Part shown: piece after piece, positions 25,465 to 33,666 of the stretch | Layout of the letters: each line of letters begins with the position of its first letter | Position numbering within the stretch: the first letter of the stretch is position 1 | IMG/VR virus record: IMGVR_UViG_3300007734_000761 | Span: 112,312-176,311 of that record | Strand: one strand, 5' to 3' | DNA: 64,000 nucleotides | Source of the DNA: a virus | Notes under the pieces: generated by a model | Told to the model about the DNA's origin: nothing | What the model saw: the letters and a program-made list of their open reading frames with translations, nothing else | Database searches by the model: none | Translations under genes and position numbers: made by a program

Positions 25465-26189
25465 TTTGTTTTACCCCATGTTTTACCTTTACCTGGTCTT
25501 TTACATTGAGAAGGTGTAGGTCTACATGATGGATATTTTGATCTTACCTCACCTTTTTTACGGCCACAAGGTTTACATTTTCCATCACGACAAGTATTAC
25601 AATCTACCCATCCTCCTGTTTTACCTGGTGCTCCTTTACGTTTAAACCAAGTTCTTAATGTTTCTTTTTTAGCTTCATCTAATTCAGATTTTCTATTATT
25701 AATATAAGTTTCAATATCTTCGGCTTTATAGCCTAATAGTTGACCTATTCTTCTAGCATCTTCATCAGTAGCTTTATATGACAAATAACCATTGTATTTT
25801 TCTGCTATGTCTTTTAACTCATTAGCTTCATTTTCTGCTCCTTTTACATAAAAAACATAAGCTCTATGGGGATTTGAAGGAACTTTAATAGTACCTAAAT
25901 CAAACTTTTTTACAATATCCCAAAAATTTTTTTCAGGAAAATCCATGCCATCTAAAACCATAAAACCTAATTTTCGTTTTCCATCTAAAACAGTTTTTAT
26001 AGAACCTTTATCCTCGTATGCTTCTTCAGCACTAATTTCTTCTTTTAGTCCCTTCCAAATATTTCCTTTACGACATCTAACAATAGCACCAGACTTATAT
26101 GCTGAAGGTTTACTGTAACGACGATCTGCTATGCGTTTACAGCGATCTTCAGTAAGTACTTCAAGTAATATGTTAGTAAGTTTAATCAT
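25461..26189 (-). CDS. Tagged multidomain protein with C-terminal Cys-rich domain
   Basis: 242 residues. The tag is MIKLTNILLE|VLTE|D. A first small domain has RCKRIADRRYSKPSAYKSGA. A middle alpha/beta domain runs from GLKEEISAEE to YINNRKS. A last domain after SELDE|AKKE has LRTWFKRKGAPGKTGGWVDC, CRDGKCKPCGRKKGE and CRPTPSQCK, similar to a Cys-rich domain seen in phage and giant-virus proteins (DUF5872-like from memory). L-x-E sits in the linkers at both domain borders, consistent with later cutting into three pieces. Confidence 0.68.
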   Translation of the reverse strand: MIKLTNILLEVLTEDRCKRIADRRYSKPSAYKSGAIVRCRKGNIWKGLKEEISAEEAYEDKGSIKTVLDGKRKLGFMVLDGMDFPEKNFWDIVKKFDLGTIKVPSNPHRAYVFYVKGAENEANELKDIAEKYNGYLSYKATDEDARRIGQLLGYKAEDIETYINNRKSELDEAKKETLRTWFKRKGAPGKTGGWVDCNTCRDGKCKPCGRKKGEVRSKYPSCRPTPSQCKRPGKGKTWGKTK

Positions 26190-27064
26190 ACAGAAATTGA
26201 AGTTGATATGTCACCTGTAGGTATTAACTTACCACCCATATTTTCTATTTTTTGTTTCATTTCTTCAAAGTTTTTTGGTATTACACTTACTTTAAAACTT
26301 TTTGGGTTTTCTTGAACAAATTTAAAAAAATCATTTAATGTAGGAAATAAACCTGTTATATTAGGACGATTTTTATAATCATATTTTTTTAGTTCAACAG
26401 CTTCTCCGGGTATTTTTAAGTACTGTTTTTTTTCTAAAAATGGTTTTAAAAATCCATATTTAGTTGCTCTAAATACTGTTATTTTTTTTAATTTACCATT
26501 AAAATAAAAAATTCCTAATTCCTTTTTTATTCCATTTTCTACACTTCCATATTGTACTGCTAGTCTTCTTTGTGCTTCTCTAGGTAATTCTATAGTAAAA
26601 TTTTCTGTTACCGAAAAATCTATTTTATTTACGTTTTTATCTATTTTTATTTTTCTTAAGGCTTTAGATAAATCAATGCCTTGAGTCAAATCAGAAGTAG
26701 GAGCTGATGAAACTGTAAACTCATCATCTATGTCTACTCCTAAGTCTTTTGCTTTAATAGCTGCACCTTCTACAGGCATTATAATGCCATTCTGCAATAA
26801 AGCTTTTATAAACGTACTAGCGTTACCTGTTCCTTTAATGTTGAATACTTTTTTAACATCATCTACATTGAAATGATTTATGTCTTCTAAAGATTCCATT
26901 TTCAAAACAATGTCTTGAAATCTAGGTCCTGAGCCTCTAACATTAGATATTTTACTTTCCCAGTCATCTGTTAAAGTGTAGAACTTCTTTATCTGTGGCA
27001 TTTCAGCCAAATGTCTTTTTACAGCTTCTACTAGTATTGCTTTTATTAAATTTCTTTTTTCCAT
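26186..27064 (-). CDS. Hypothetical protein with variant cleavage tag
   Basis: 292 residues beginning MEKRNLIKAILVE|AVKRHLAE|MPQ, a longer variant of the tag with L-x-E at Glu13 and Glu21. After this comes a mixed domain (VRGSGPRFQDIVLKMESLED), an ENFTIELPREAQRRLAVQYG segment and a C-terminal domain with TLNDFFKFVQENP. No known catalytic motif. It overlaps the next gene by 4 nt and belongs to the tagged cluster. Confidence 0.6.
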   Translation of the reverse strand: MEKRNLIKAILVEAVKRHLAEMPQIKKFYTLTDDWESKISNVRGSGPRFQDIVLKMESLEDINHFNVDDVKKVFNIKGTGNASTFIKALLQNGIIMPVEGAAIKAKDLGVDIDDEFTVSSAPTSDLTQGIDLSKALRKIKIDKNVNKIDFSVTENFTIELPREAQRRLAVQYGSVENGIKKELGIFYFNGKLKKITVFRATKYGFLKPFLEKKQYLKIPGEAVELKKYDYKNRPNITGLFPTLNDFFKFVQENPKSFKVSVIPKNFEEMKQKIENMGGKLIPTGDISTSISV

Positions 27065-27065
27065 A

Positions 27066-27698
27066 TTACCAAAATCCTGAGTATGATGATTTTAATCCTA
27101 ATAATTTAGCGTAGCGAGGTAAACGACAACTCCAGTAACTTGCTTTTGTTCTGTCTTTTTTATTAGGACAATCGTGACGTTTTGAAAAAGCAGCTCTTGC
27201 TTTAGAGTTATTAATTTTAGCTGACAAACCAGTAGTGTCACCAAATGATACTTTTTTAACTCCACCACCTGGTTTTCTTACATAAACATAGAATTTTTTA
27301 GATCCACCACGTTTTGGTTTACCAATTGGAGGTATTTTTTTCTTTTTATCTGCTTCTTCTAAGTCTACTTCTTCTAATAGTAAGTCTATTGGAACTAATT
27401 TACCATTGTAAAAATCAAACGTACCAATTTCTGTTTCTTCTAAAAGTTGCTTGTCAGCTCCATCGAAAGTTATTTGTTTATTTTCATGTAACCATCTAGC
27501 TTCTTGCCATAAGTCAAGAAAAGATTCACTGCCATATCTAAATGTATTTTCAGTAATAGGAAGTTTTTGATAAACATGATATAACATGTTAGGACTAATT
27601 TTTTCTGGGTTAGTCGATTCTGTTAGTAAAGGAGCTTTAGGTCTGGCGCAAGTTGGACATCCTGATCCTTCTAACAATATGTCTTTTAACTTAATCAT
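27066..27698 (-). CDS. Tagged virion structural-type protein with basic C-terminal domain
   Basis: 210 residues. Tag MIKLKDILLE|GS, followed by CPTC, then LLTE|STNPEK, then a helical domain, then VDLEE|ADKKKK before a basic C-terminal domain with FYVYVRKPGGGVKKVSFGDT, FSKRHDCPNKKDRTKAS and SCRLPRYAKLLG. I recognise the C-terminal domain from T4-like marine phage virion proteins. L-x-E sites again sit at the domain edges. ATGA overlap with the upstream gene. Confidence 0.7.
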   Translation of the reverse strand: MIKLKDILLEGSGCPTCARPKAPLLTESTNPEKISPNMLYHVYQKLPITENTFRYGSESFLDLWQEARWLHENKQITFDGADKQLLEETEIGTFDFYNGKLVPIDLLLEEVDLEEADKKKKIPPIGKPKRGGSKKFYVYVRKPGGGVKKVSFGDTTGLSAKINNSKARAAFSKRHDCPNKKDRTKASYWSCRLPRYAKLLGLKSSYSGFW

Positions 27699-29449
27699 TT
27701 TGGTCTGTTCGTTGATTTTACTTTTAAACTAGGAAGTATACCTCCTGCTGAATTTCTTATATCTATTTGATAAATAGTTTCACCTCCTTCAGGACTGTTA
27801 GTAGTAACTCTTACTTCACATGACTTACTTGATATTGATGGATATTTTACTTTTACTTTAGTTACTTCTCCAATAAGTTCATCAATATCTTCCTTTTTAT
27901 TTATATCTTTTATATAAAGTTCGCCTGGTTTGATTTGTCTTACATAATAATACCCATAACCATAACTAGATCTTAAGAAAATAATGATTTTTTGTCCATC
28001 ATAATCAGTAATATCTTCCCACTGTGCCGGTACTCCTTCTTGTTTAACGTAATTTTCTAAACCCTCTGCTATTTTTTCAGGATTAACACCAGTAATTTCA
28101 ATTATTTTCTTAGTTAAACTATCATCCTTCATAAAACTATCTTCATCAAAATAAATATTTTTATCTGGGCTTTGTTTGATGAATTTTAACGTTCCTCCAT
28201 TATAAATGTAATCACCTTTTGGATCTTTTAATGAAATTTTATAATCTTGACCGTTAGCTTTAATAATAATATCAGCTATTTTTGTGCCTATATCTTCAGG
28301 TTCTTCTAAACTTGGTTGACGTTTAGTATCTATTTTACCTGTACCTTCTATATCGTCTGCTTTTATAGTTTGAGGATTAATTTCAAGATAATCAAAAAGT
28401 TGTTTTACTTCTTCATCTTCTATATCTTTTAATTCTTTACCTGCACTCTGTTTTAACTTATCTACAAATTCTTTTTCATAAGCTTCTCCTTTATTAGCCC
28501 CTGATGCTAATATTACACCAACAGGTCCAAACTCAGTTTCAAAACTATACATAGGAAATCTATTGCTACCATAAGGTTTAACATTTATACCTGTTTTAGG
28601 AGGAATTATTGTAATGTTAGCGTCTGGATATAAAGTTTGTAGTAAAGCTTCGAATTGTTCGCTAGGTATTTTATTTGGGTTTGCTACTCTTGAACTTTTG
28701 TTCATGGGTTTAAATCCAAATTCTTTATTTTCTTCAGAATTTAAAATTCTTTGAACTACTTTACCACTATTTTGACCTATAGAACCTTCCAAAAGTAAAA
28801 CTTGTCTTAATGCTATGCGAAACGCCGTTGGGTACTTTTTACCTATTTCTAAAAGCGTCTTTTTTTTTGACTCTACTAGAGGTGTAGTAGTAGTTTCTTC
28901 TGCTGTAGGTAAACTTTCATTTCCTGTTGGTGGAGCTCCCTCTCCTCCTCCTCCTGCGAATGGGTTAGATCCTTCAGAAGGTAATGGTGTTTCTGTAGAT
29001 TCATTGGCCATTGCTTCTTCACTTGGTTCAAGTCCTAACGGAGCTCCCATCATTAATAAGCGAGCTATAGCATCAATTGCTCTTCCTCGTTCTCCTACAT
29101 TTAATAAGTAGTATTTTTTACCAGCTATTTTAGCAATCCAAGTTCTTCCCATGTAAATCATGTAAAAAAACTGGTTGTTATGTAAAATTACTTTAAAAGT
29201 TGTAGGTATAGGAGCAATAACGTAAATACCTGTTATATAATCTAAAAAATCATTACTAAGTAATGTTTGGAGAGATTCTTTTAATGTAGGGTAACTATAG
29301 AGTATATAACCTATTGGATCTTCTTCAAATGTAGGAACTTTCTTAGTATCTTTGTTGAACTTTTCAATGTAAGCCTTATCCGTTTCCTTAGATGTACGGA
29401 ATTTTTGGTATTCTTCGTCGAATATTTTTTGAAAAGTTTTAATATTCAT
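27695..29449 (-). CDS. Two-part protein with possible PD-(D/E)XK nuclease-like C-terminus
   Basis: 584 residues. N-terminal domain ~1-135, a low-complexity Gly/Pro/Thr linker ~140-190, then PLVE|SKKK (Glu193) and LLLE|GSIGQ (Glu221), both L-x-E. The C-terminal part contains ASGANKGEAYEKEFVDKL, TKIADIIIKANGQDYKISLK and GDYIYNGGTLK. The order Glu...Asp...(S)xK is reminiscent of PD-(D/E)XK nucleases, but this is a weak pattern match. If cut at Glu221 the C-terminal domain would be released inside the head. The N-terminus lacks the standard tag. Confidence 0.6.
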   Translation of the reverse strand: MNIKTFQKIFDEEYQKFRTSKETDKAYIEKFNKDTKKVPTFEEDPIGYILYSYPTLKESLQTLLSNDFLDYITGIYVIAPIPTTFKVILHNNQFFYMIYMGRTWIAKIAGKKYYLLNVGERGRAIDAIARLLMMGAPLGLEPSEEAMANESTETPLPSEGSNPFAGGGGEGAPPTGNESLPTAEETTTTPLVESKKKTLLEIGKKYPTAFRIALRQVLLLEGSIGQNSGKVVQRILNSEENKEFGFKPMNKSSRVANPNKIPSEQFEALLQTLYPDANITIIPPKTGINVKPYGSNRFPMYSFETEFGPVGVILASGANKGEAYEKEFVDKLKQSAGKELKDIEDEEVKQLFDYLEINPQTIKADDIEGTGKIDTKRQPSLEEPEDIGTKIADIIIKANGQDYKISLKDPKGDYIYNGGTLKFIKQSPDKNIYFDEDSFMKDDSLTKKIIEITGVNPEKIAEGLENYVKQEGVPAQWEDITDYDGQKIIIFLRSSYGYGYYYVRQIKPGELYIKDINKKEDIDELIGEVTKVKVKYPSISSKSCEVRVTTNSPEGGETIYQIDIRNSAGGILPSLKVKSTNRPK

Positions 29450-30075
29450 TACTTACGACGTAATTTTGCTTTTTCTATTCTTTCACCTTTAGCAACACCG
29501 GCACCAAAAGTATTTTTTTCACCTTTTTTACCAAAACGTTTTGCGTCTCTAGCACGTTTATAATCAGTATCGCCTCTTCCTTCATAGAATTGAGCACCTA
29601 AAATAACATCTGAGTCAGAAGAACGCATAGATGGCATATCATCCATTTCTTCACTTTCTTCTCCAGCTAAATAATTATAAACTGAGTTTAGATAGTCCTC
29701 TGCTATAGTAAGTTTTGACTGTACCCATGCATCTAACTGTTCTCCATCGTCAATCATATTACACAACTTATCAGTTAAACTTTTAATAGAACGAAGCTGA
29801 CCATGAGCCATATCTGATTCATCATCTGGCTGCTTCCAATCATCTTCTTCTAAATCCTCAGCATCAAAAGACATATTTGGTCCTGTTGGATTTGGAACTA
29901 ATGGTTGTTCTTTCATATTTTTAGCAGCACGTAATGCTTTAAAATCAGCACCTGTAATTTTATCTTTAGGTTCAGCTGCAGATGCTATTTTCATTTGTTT
30001 ATCAGACAATTCATTAAGCTCTTTTAAAGCTTGCTGCATGCGCCATTCGTGGATGTCAAAATTATTGTTAGTCAT
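29449..30075 (-). CDS. Virion-type hypothetical protein
   Basis: 208 residues with HEWRMQQALKELNELSDKQM near the N-terminus, an acidic centre, and GEQLDAWVQSKLTIAEDYLN, a helical segment common in T4-like marine phage structural proteins. It ends in a basic tail (RARDAKRFGKKGEKNTFGAG). It overlaps the next downstream gene's start and belongs to the same operon as the tagged genes. Function unknown. Confidence 0.6.
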   Translation of the reverse strand: MTNNNFDIHEWRMQQALKELNELSDKQMKIASAAEPKDKITGADFKALRAAKNMKEQPLVPNPTGPNMSFDAEDLEEDDWKQPDDESDMAHGQLRSIKSLTDKLCNMIDDGEQLDAWVQSKLTIAEDYLNSVYNYLAGEESEEMDDMPSMRSSDSDVILGAQFYEGRGDTDYKRARDAKRFGKKGEKNTFGAGVAKGERIEKAKLRRK

Positions 30076-30415
30076 TTTTATATTCTGTTACTTCGGCGCC
30101 TAATACATTAGGCATTTTTTTACGGATATTTTCTAAAATCTTTTTAAGTCTTTCAGAAGTTACTTTACCTTCTTTAGCACTTACCTTTATTCCTGTTGAG
30201 TCTTTAATCTCAAATTTAAAAGGTGGTTCAGACATTTTTGATTCTTTAGCTAATTTAGAATAGTTACTAGGATTGCTTAACCATTTCATAGCACTATTTC
30301 TTAAACCTTCTGATTTAAATACAAAACCTGGTGTTAGTACCTCTACTACTTCCTTTTCTTCAGAAATAATACCAGCTAACGCCTGCATTCTTTTTATTTC
30401 AACTGCTGATTGCAT
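30068..30415 (-). CDS. Small protein with N-terminal RMQxLAGI motif
   Basis: 115 residues beginning MQSAVEIKRMQALAGIISE|EKE. The KRMQALAGI element matches the C-terminal TRMQQLAGI of the scaffold and loosely the end of the 429-residue protein at 55.7 kb. It is followed by an I-x-E site. The remainder is Lys-rich, with VSAKEGKVTSERLKKILENI. Possibly another head-targeted protein using a scaffold-binding motif. Confidence 0.55.
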   Translation of the reverse strand: MQSAVEIKRMQALAGIISEEKEVVEVLTPGFVFKSEGLRNSAMKWLSNPSNYSKLAKESKMSEPPFKFEIKDSTGIKVSAKEGKVTSERLKKILENIRKKMPNVLGAEVTEYKND

Positions 30416-30416
30416 A

Positions 30417-30761
30417 TTATTTTTCTAACTTTGCCATTTCAGCATAAAGTCTTTTCATTTCGTTATGCATCTTTTCTATTTCACTCATTGAATTTTCATA
30501 TCCTTCGTGTGTCATAGTTTCATACATACCTTTTACATTATTATGCATTTCACCCATTTCAGCCATTAATTCTTCTTTTTTCTTTCCTACATTAAAGGCT
30601 TCAACGATTTCTTTTAATTCGTCTTTAGCAGCTTTAGGATCGTTGGCATAAAGAGCTTTTAAATATTGTTTTACATCTCCTTTAGTGCAACCAACTTTTG
30701 CACCCATTTTTCCGTCTTTAGTTTTTTTATAGACACATTTTCCTTTGGCTTTGTATGGCAT
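30417..30761 (-). CDS. Small protein with Cys/Lys N-terminal domain and coiled coil
   Basis: 114 residues. The N-terminal ~40 residues (KAKGKCVYKKTKDGKMGAKV, then GCTKGDVKQYLKALYAND) resemble a short domain widespread in phage proteins as I recall. The rest is a Met/Glu-rich coiled coil. A junction box lies 20 nt before the ATG and overlaps the end of the upstream gene. Function unknown. Confidence 0.55.
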   Translation of the reverse strand: MPYKAKGKCVYKKTKDGKMGAKVGCTKGDVKQYLKALYANDPKAAKDELKEIVEAFNVGKKKEELMAEMGEMHNNVKGMYETMTHEGYENSMSEIEKMHNEMKRLYAEMAKLEK

Positions 30762-30776
30762 AATTATAATATTAGT

Positions 30777-31367
30777 TTATGATAAATATGTATCAATCTT
30801 AGCTCTTTGGTCAGCAATCCATTGTTTAGTTTCTTTTATTTGTTCTGGAGTTAAACCTCTACCATCCCAACTTTCTACTTCTCCAGTTTCACTCATAACT
30901 TTTTCAAAACCATTAGAAACAAAATCATCAAATTCTTTTTCGGTTTGATCTAAAATGTGTAAATGATTTTTAAAATACATATTCTTCGCGTATTCATCAA
31001 AGATACCGGCCAGTTTCATGTTAGTTTCTTCTTTAGTCACGCACTTTGGACATTTATGCGCAAGCTTATAAATATGTTTTACATACTCACTTTGTCTAGC
31101 TAAAGGTTCACTACATTGAGGACAAGTAAGAGGCATAATATTTGTGTCTTTAAACTTAGCTAACTTACTTACAGTACGTTTTACACCATTTTTAATAGTC
31201 CACGTTTTACCATTTTCATCCCAAACGTCTCCTTCTTGTCTTTTTACTTGAGATTCATAACCTGCCTGAATTGTAGTTCTATCTCCAGTTTTTTTCGTAA
31301 TAATATTACGCATTCGCTGAACTTCACGTTCAGTAAACTGTCTATTTAGTAAAGTTTCTTTACTCAT
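30777..31367 (-). CDS. Zinc-ribbon phage protein
   Basis: 196 residues. TEREVQRMRNIITKKTGDRT at the N-terminus, GDVWDENGKTWTIKNGVKR, then a four-Cys ribbon (CPQC...CPKC) near residues 82-111, and a helical C-terminus. Proteins with this arrangement are common in T4-like marine phages without assigned role; the ribbon probably binds Zn. It overlaps the upstream four-domain gene by 8 nt. Confidence 0.6.
   Translation of the reverse strand: MSKETLLNRQFTEREVQRMRNIITKKTGDRTTIQAGYESQVKRQEGDVWDENGKTWTIKNGVKRTVSKLAKFKDTNIMPLTCPQCSEPLARQSEYVKHIYKLAHKCPKCVTKEETNMKLAGIFDEYAKNMYFKNHLHILDQTEKEFDDFVSNGFEKVMSETGEVESWDGRGLTPEQIKETKQWIADQRAKIDTYLS
30782..30789 (-). promoter_or_regulatory. Junction box before 30417-30761
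   Basis: Minus CATATTTATC in the last codons of the zinc-ribbon gene, 20 nt before the ATG. Confidence 0.4.
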
Positions 31368-33666
31368 ATTTAAATTTATATAACTTTTTTATTGATTCTC
31401 TTGAGTCTTCTGGATTGTTTTTTATTCCTGTTCCACCAGCTTGAATAAACTGACTAACGTTTGAACCCACATCATCAATCAACATATAACCTGGTTTTGC
31501 TTCTGTGTGTTTGTCTTTAGCTTGTTTGTATACTCTTCTGTCTTGAGGAATATTTAAATGTTTGTCTACCCATTCATTTTTTCCCTTTTTAGCATCTCCG
31601 TTTGGATCTAAACCTGGTGATGATAATATCCATACTTCTATACCTTTTTCATCAGCTATTTTCATAACGGCCTTATAAAGTTCTTCTCCACCTGGATTCC
31701 AAGGCATTGTTGACCAAAACTTTACTTTGCCTTTATTAATTATATCCCAAGCTTTATTAGCACCATATTTTCCAATGTATGATTTAAAATCTAAATTTTC
31801 TTTGTTGTATTTTTTAAATTGATCATCAAAACCAGCTAATACTCCATCTAAATCAAAGTAGATTCTTGTAATAGGAGGATTTGTTTCTTTAGATTCATTT
31901 AACATTCCAATATTATAAATGCTAGGATTTTGTTTTCCATAGTCTCTCATTAATATACCGGCAATAGCATTGGCATCATTTTCATGTTCACTACCAGTTT
32001 CGCCTGAATCTGGTTGTAATAAGCCCATTTCGTTTTGTTTAGCATGAACTAACTCATGAGCTAACGTGCGAAGAACATCAACTATATTTCTGTTACTAGG
32101 ATTGACAAATATATGATGTTTTGATGGAACATATGCTCCAAAACTTGGTTGATCTTCACCATATTCATATCTAATTTCAAACGAAGGAGGATTATGAATT
32201 TGAAGTTCGTTGCAAGCATAAGTCATGAATTTTTCAAAAAGTGAATTTTTATCAACAGACTCATTTAAAGATAAAGTTTTATCTATAAAAGAATTTTTTA
32301 GATTATTAAGTTTTTCTAAATAACCTGTGTTTCTTAAATTTTTAAATGCTAAGTTTTCTAATGAATATTCACCATCTTCATCTAATCCTGTTTGTCTAAA
32401 GTTTTTAAGACGTTCTTTAATTTTATTTGTAAGTTCTATCGCTTTTTCAGGATTATTTTTACCTATTTTTTCTAATTTATCTATTTGTTGTTTAAATAAC
32501 TTTGCTTTCTTTTCAATTTCTTCGTCAGGAATATTTATTTCTACAAAAGACGGTTTACGTAACCATTTATCATTCATTAAGCTGTATTCACCTCTATATT
32601 CAGGATGGTCTTTATTATCTTGAATGTAAACTTCAATATTTTGTTTGCCTAATTTTAAATCATGAACCCTATTCCAGTTAACCTTTGCTTCATCAAAGTA
32701 TTTTTTTAACAATTCAGGATTTTCAAATTTGTCAAAATCAACAACAATGTGTAAATCTATGTCAGATGTTGGAGTATAATTATAATTTACACTACTTCCT
32801 GTTAAAAGAATATCTTCAAACGGTTCAGGTATTTCTAATCCTTCCCAAAAATAATTAGCTACTTTTAATAATAACTCTTTTACTTTTGGGTCTACTTTAT
32901 CATCAGTATCAAAAATTAAAGGATTTAATTTATTTTGACTCTTATATTCTAACCAAACCCACTGAGGTTGTTTTTTAGGGTTTGGTTGAGTTCCTTCTTG
33001 TAAACTAGCTGGTTCAGGAAAATTAATTCCTAAAACTCTCTGAATGTCATCTAAGTATCCTTTTTGTATTACTGCTTCAGGAAATAAACTTTTAAAGTAG
33101 TTATATGTAGTATTATAATCGTTTAATGCTTTTTTATCTCCAGGATTATTTTTTACTTGAAGATATCTTTGTCTTAATTCAGCTATTGTAGCTCTAAAGT
33201 CAGTTCCACTAACTCTATCACCATCACTATCTACAAATTGATCATCTACAATTTCTTCTTGAACTCTATCACCAAAAGCCTCTTTTAAACCTTTAAAATA
33301 TTCTAAATCATCTGCTTCTTTACCAGCAGCAGCAACATAAGCTTCTCTATTTAAGTCATCTCCAAACCATCTATAAAGATCTCTAATAGGAGATTTAGTC
33401 TTAGCAATTTCAACTTTAATTTTTGGATTTGGTTGGGCTTTTAAATAAATGTCCCAAATTGCTTTACTTTGTTCTGCTGTAATTCCACCTCTTTTACCGT
33501 GACCTATTAATACATTTACTTGAGTAATATAAGGTTTTGCTGCTAATTGTTGAGCAGCGGCAAGATGACCTTTATGTGGTGGTTTAAAACCTCCAGGATA
33601 CCAACAAATTTCAGGTTTTTTGGCTACTTCTTCTCCTATTAATTTTCCTATTTCTGCTACGTTCAT
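31360..33666 (-). CDS. Four-domain protein: HxGH nucleotidylyltransferase, Pol-beta NTase, HExxH zincin, HAD
   Basis: 768 residues with four recognisable domains. (1) Residues ~18-200: nucleotidylyltransferase fold, GGFKPPHKGH (25-34) and SGTDFR (153-158), as in NMN adenylyltransferase/cytidylyltransferase relatives. (2) ~225-460: Pol-beta type nucleotidyltransferase, GSS at 290-292 and DID at 302-304. (3) ~470-590: zincin, HELVH at 537-541 with a later SEHENDANAIAG as probable third ligand. (4) ~600-768: HAD/5'-nucleotidase-like, FDLDGVLAGF, ILSSPG and LIDDVGSN. Borders carry LQE|G (Glu224), LNE|S (Glu469) and LNE|S (Glu591), and IGE at Glu12. All active-site motifs look intact. Overlaps the kinase gene by 4 nt. 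Confidence 0.8.
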   Translation of the reverse strand: MNVAEIGKLIGEEVAKKPEICWYPGGFKPPHKGHLAAAQQLAAKPYITQVNVLIGHGKRGGITAEQSKAIWDIYLKAQPNPKIKVEIAKTKSPIRDLYRWFGDDLNREAYVAAAGKEADDLEYFKGLKEAFGDRVQEEIVDDQFVDSDGDRVSGTDFRATIAELRQRYLQVKNNPGDKKALNDYNTTYNYFKSLFPEAVIQKGYLDDIQRVLGINFPEPASLQEGTQPNPKKQPQWVWLEYKSQNKLNPLIFDTDDKVDPKVKELLLKVANYFWEGLEIPEPFEDILLTGSSVNYNYTPTSDIDLHIVVDFDKFENPELLKKYFDEAKVNWNRVHDLKLGKQNIEVYIQDNKDHPEYRGEYSLMNDKWLRKPSFVEINIPDEEIEKKAKLFKQQIDKLEKIGKNNPEKAIELTNKIKERLKNFRQTGLDEDGEYSLENLAFKNLRNTGYLEKLNNLKNSFIDKTLSLNESVDKNSLFEKFMTYACNELQIHNPPSFEIRYEYGEDQPSFGAYVPSKHHIFVNPSNRNIVDVLRTLAHELVHAKQNEMGLLQPDSGETGSEHENDANAIAGILMRDYGKQNPSIYNIGMLNESKETNPPITRIYFDLDGVLAGFDDQFKKYNKENLDFKSYIGKYGANKAWDIINKGKVKFWSTMPWNPGGEELYKAVMKIADEKGIEVWILSSPGLDPNGDAKKGKNEWVDKHLNIPQDRRVYKQAKDKHTEAKPGYMLIDDVGSNVSQFIQAGGTGIKNNPEDSRESIKKLYKFKYE

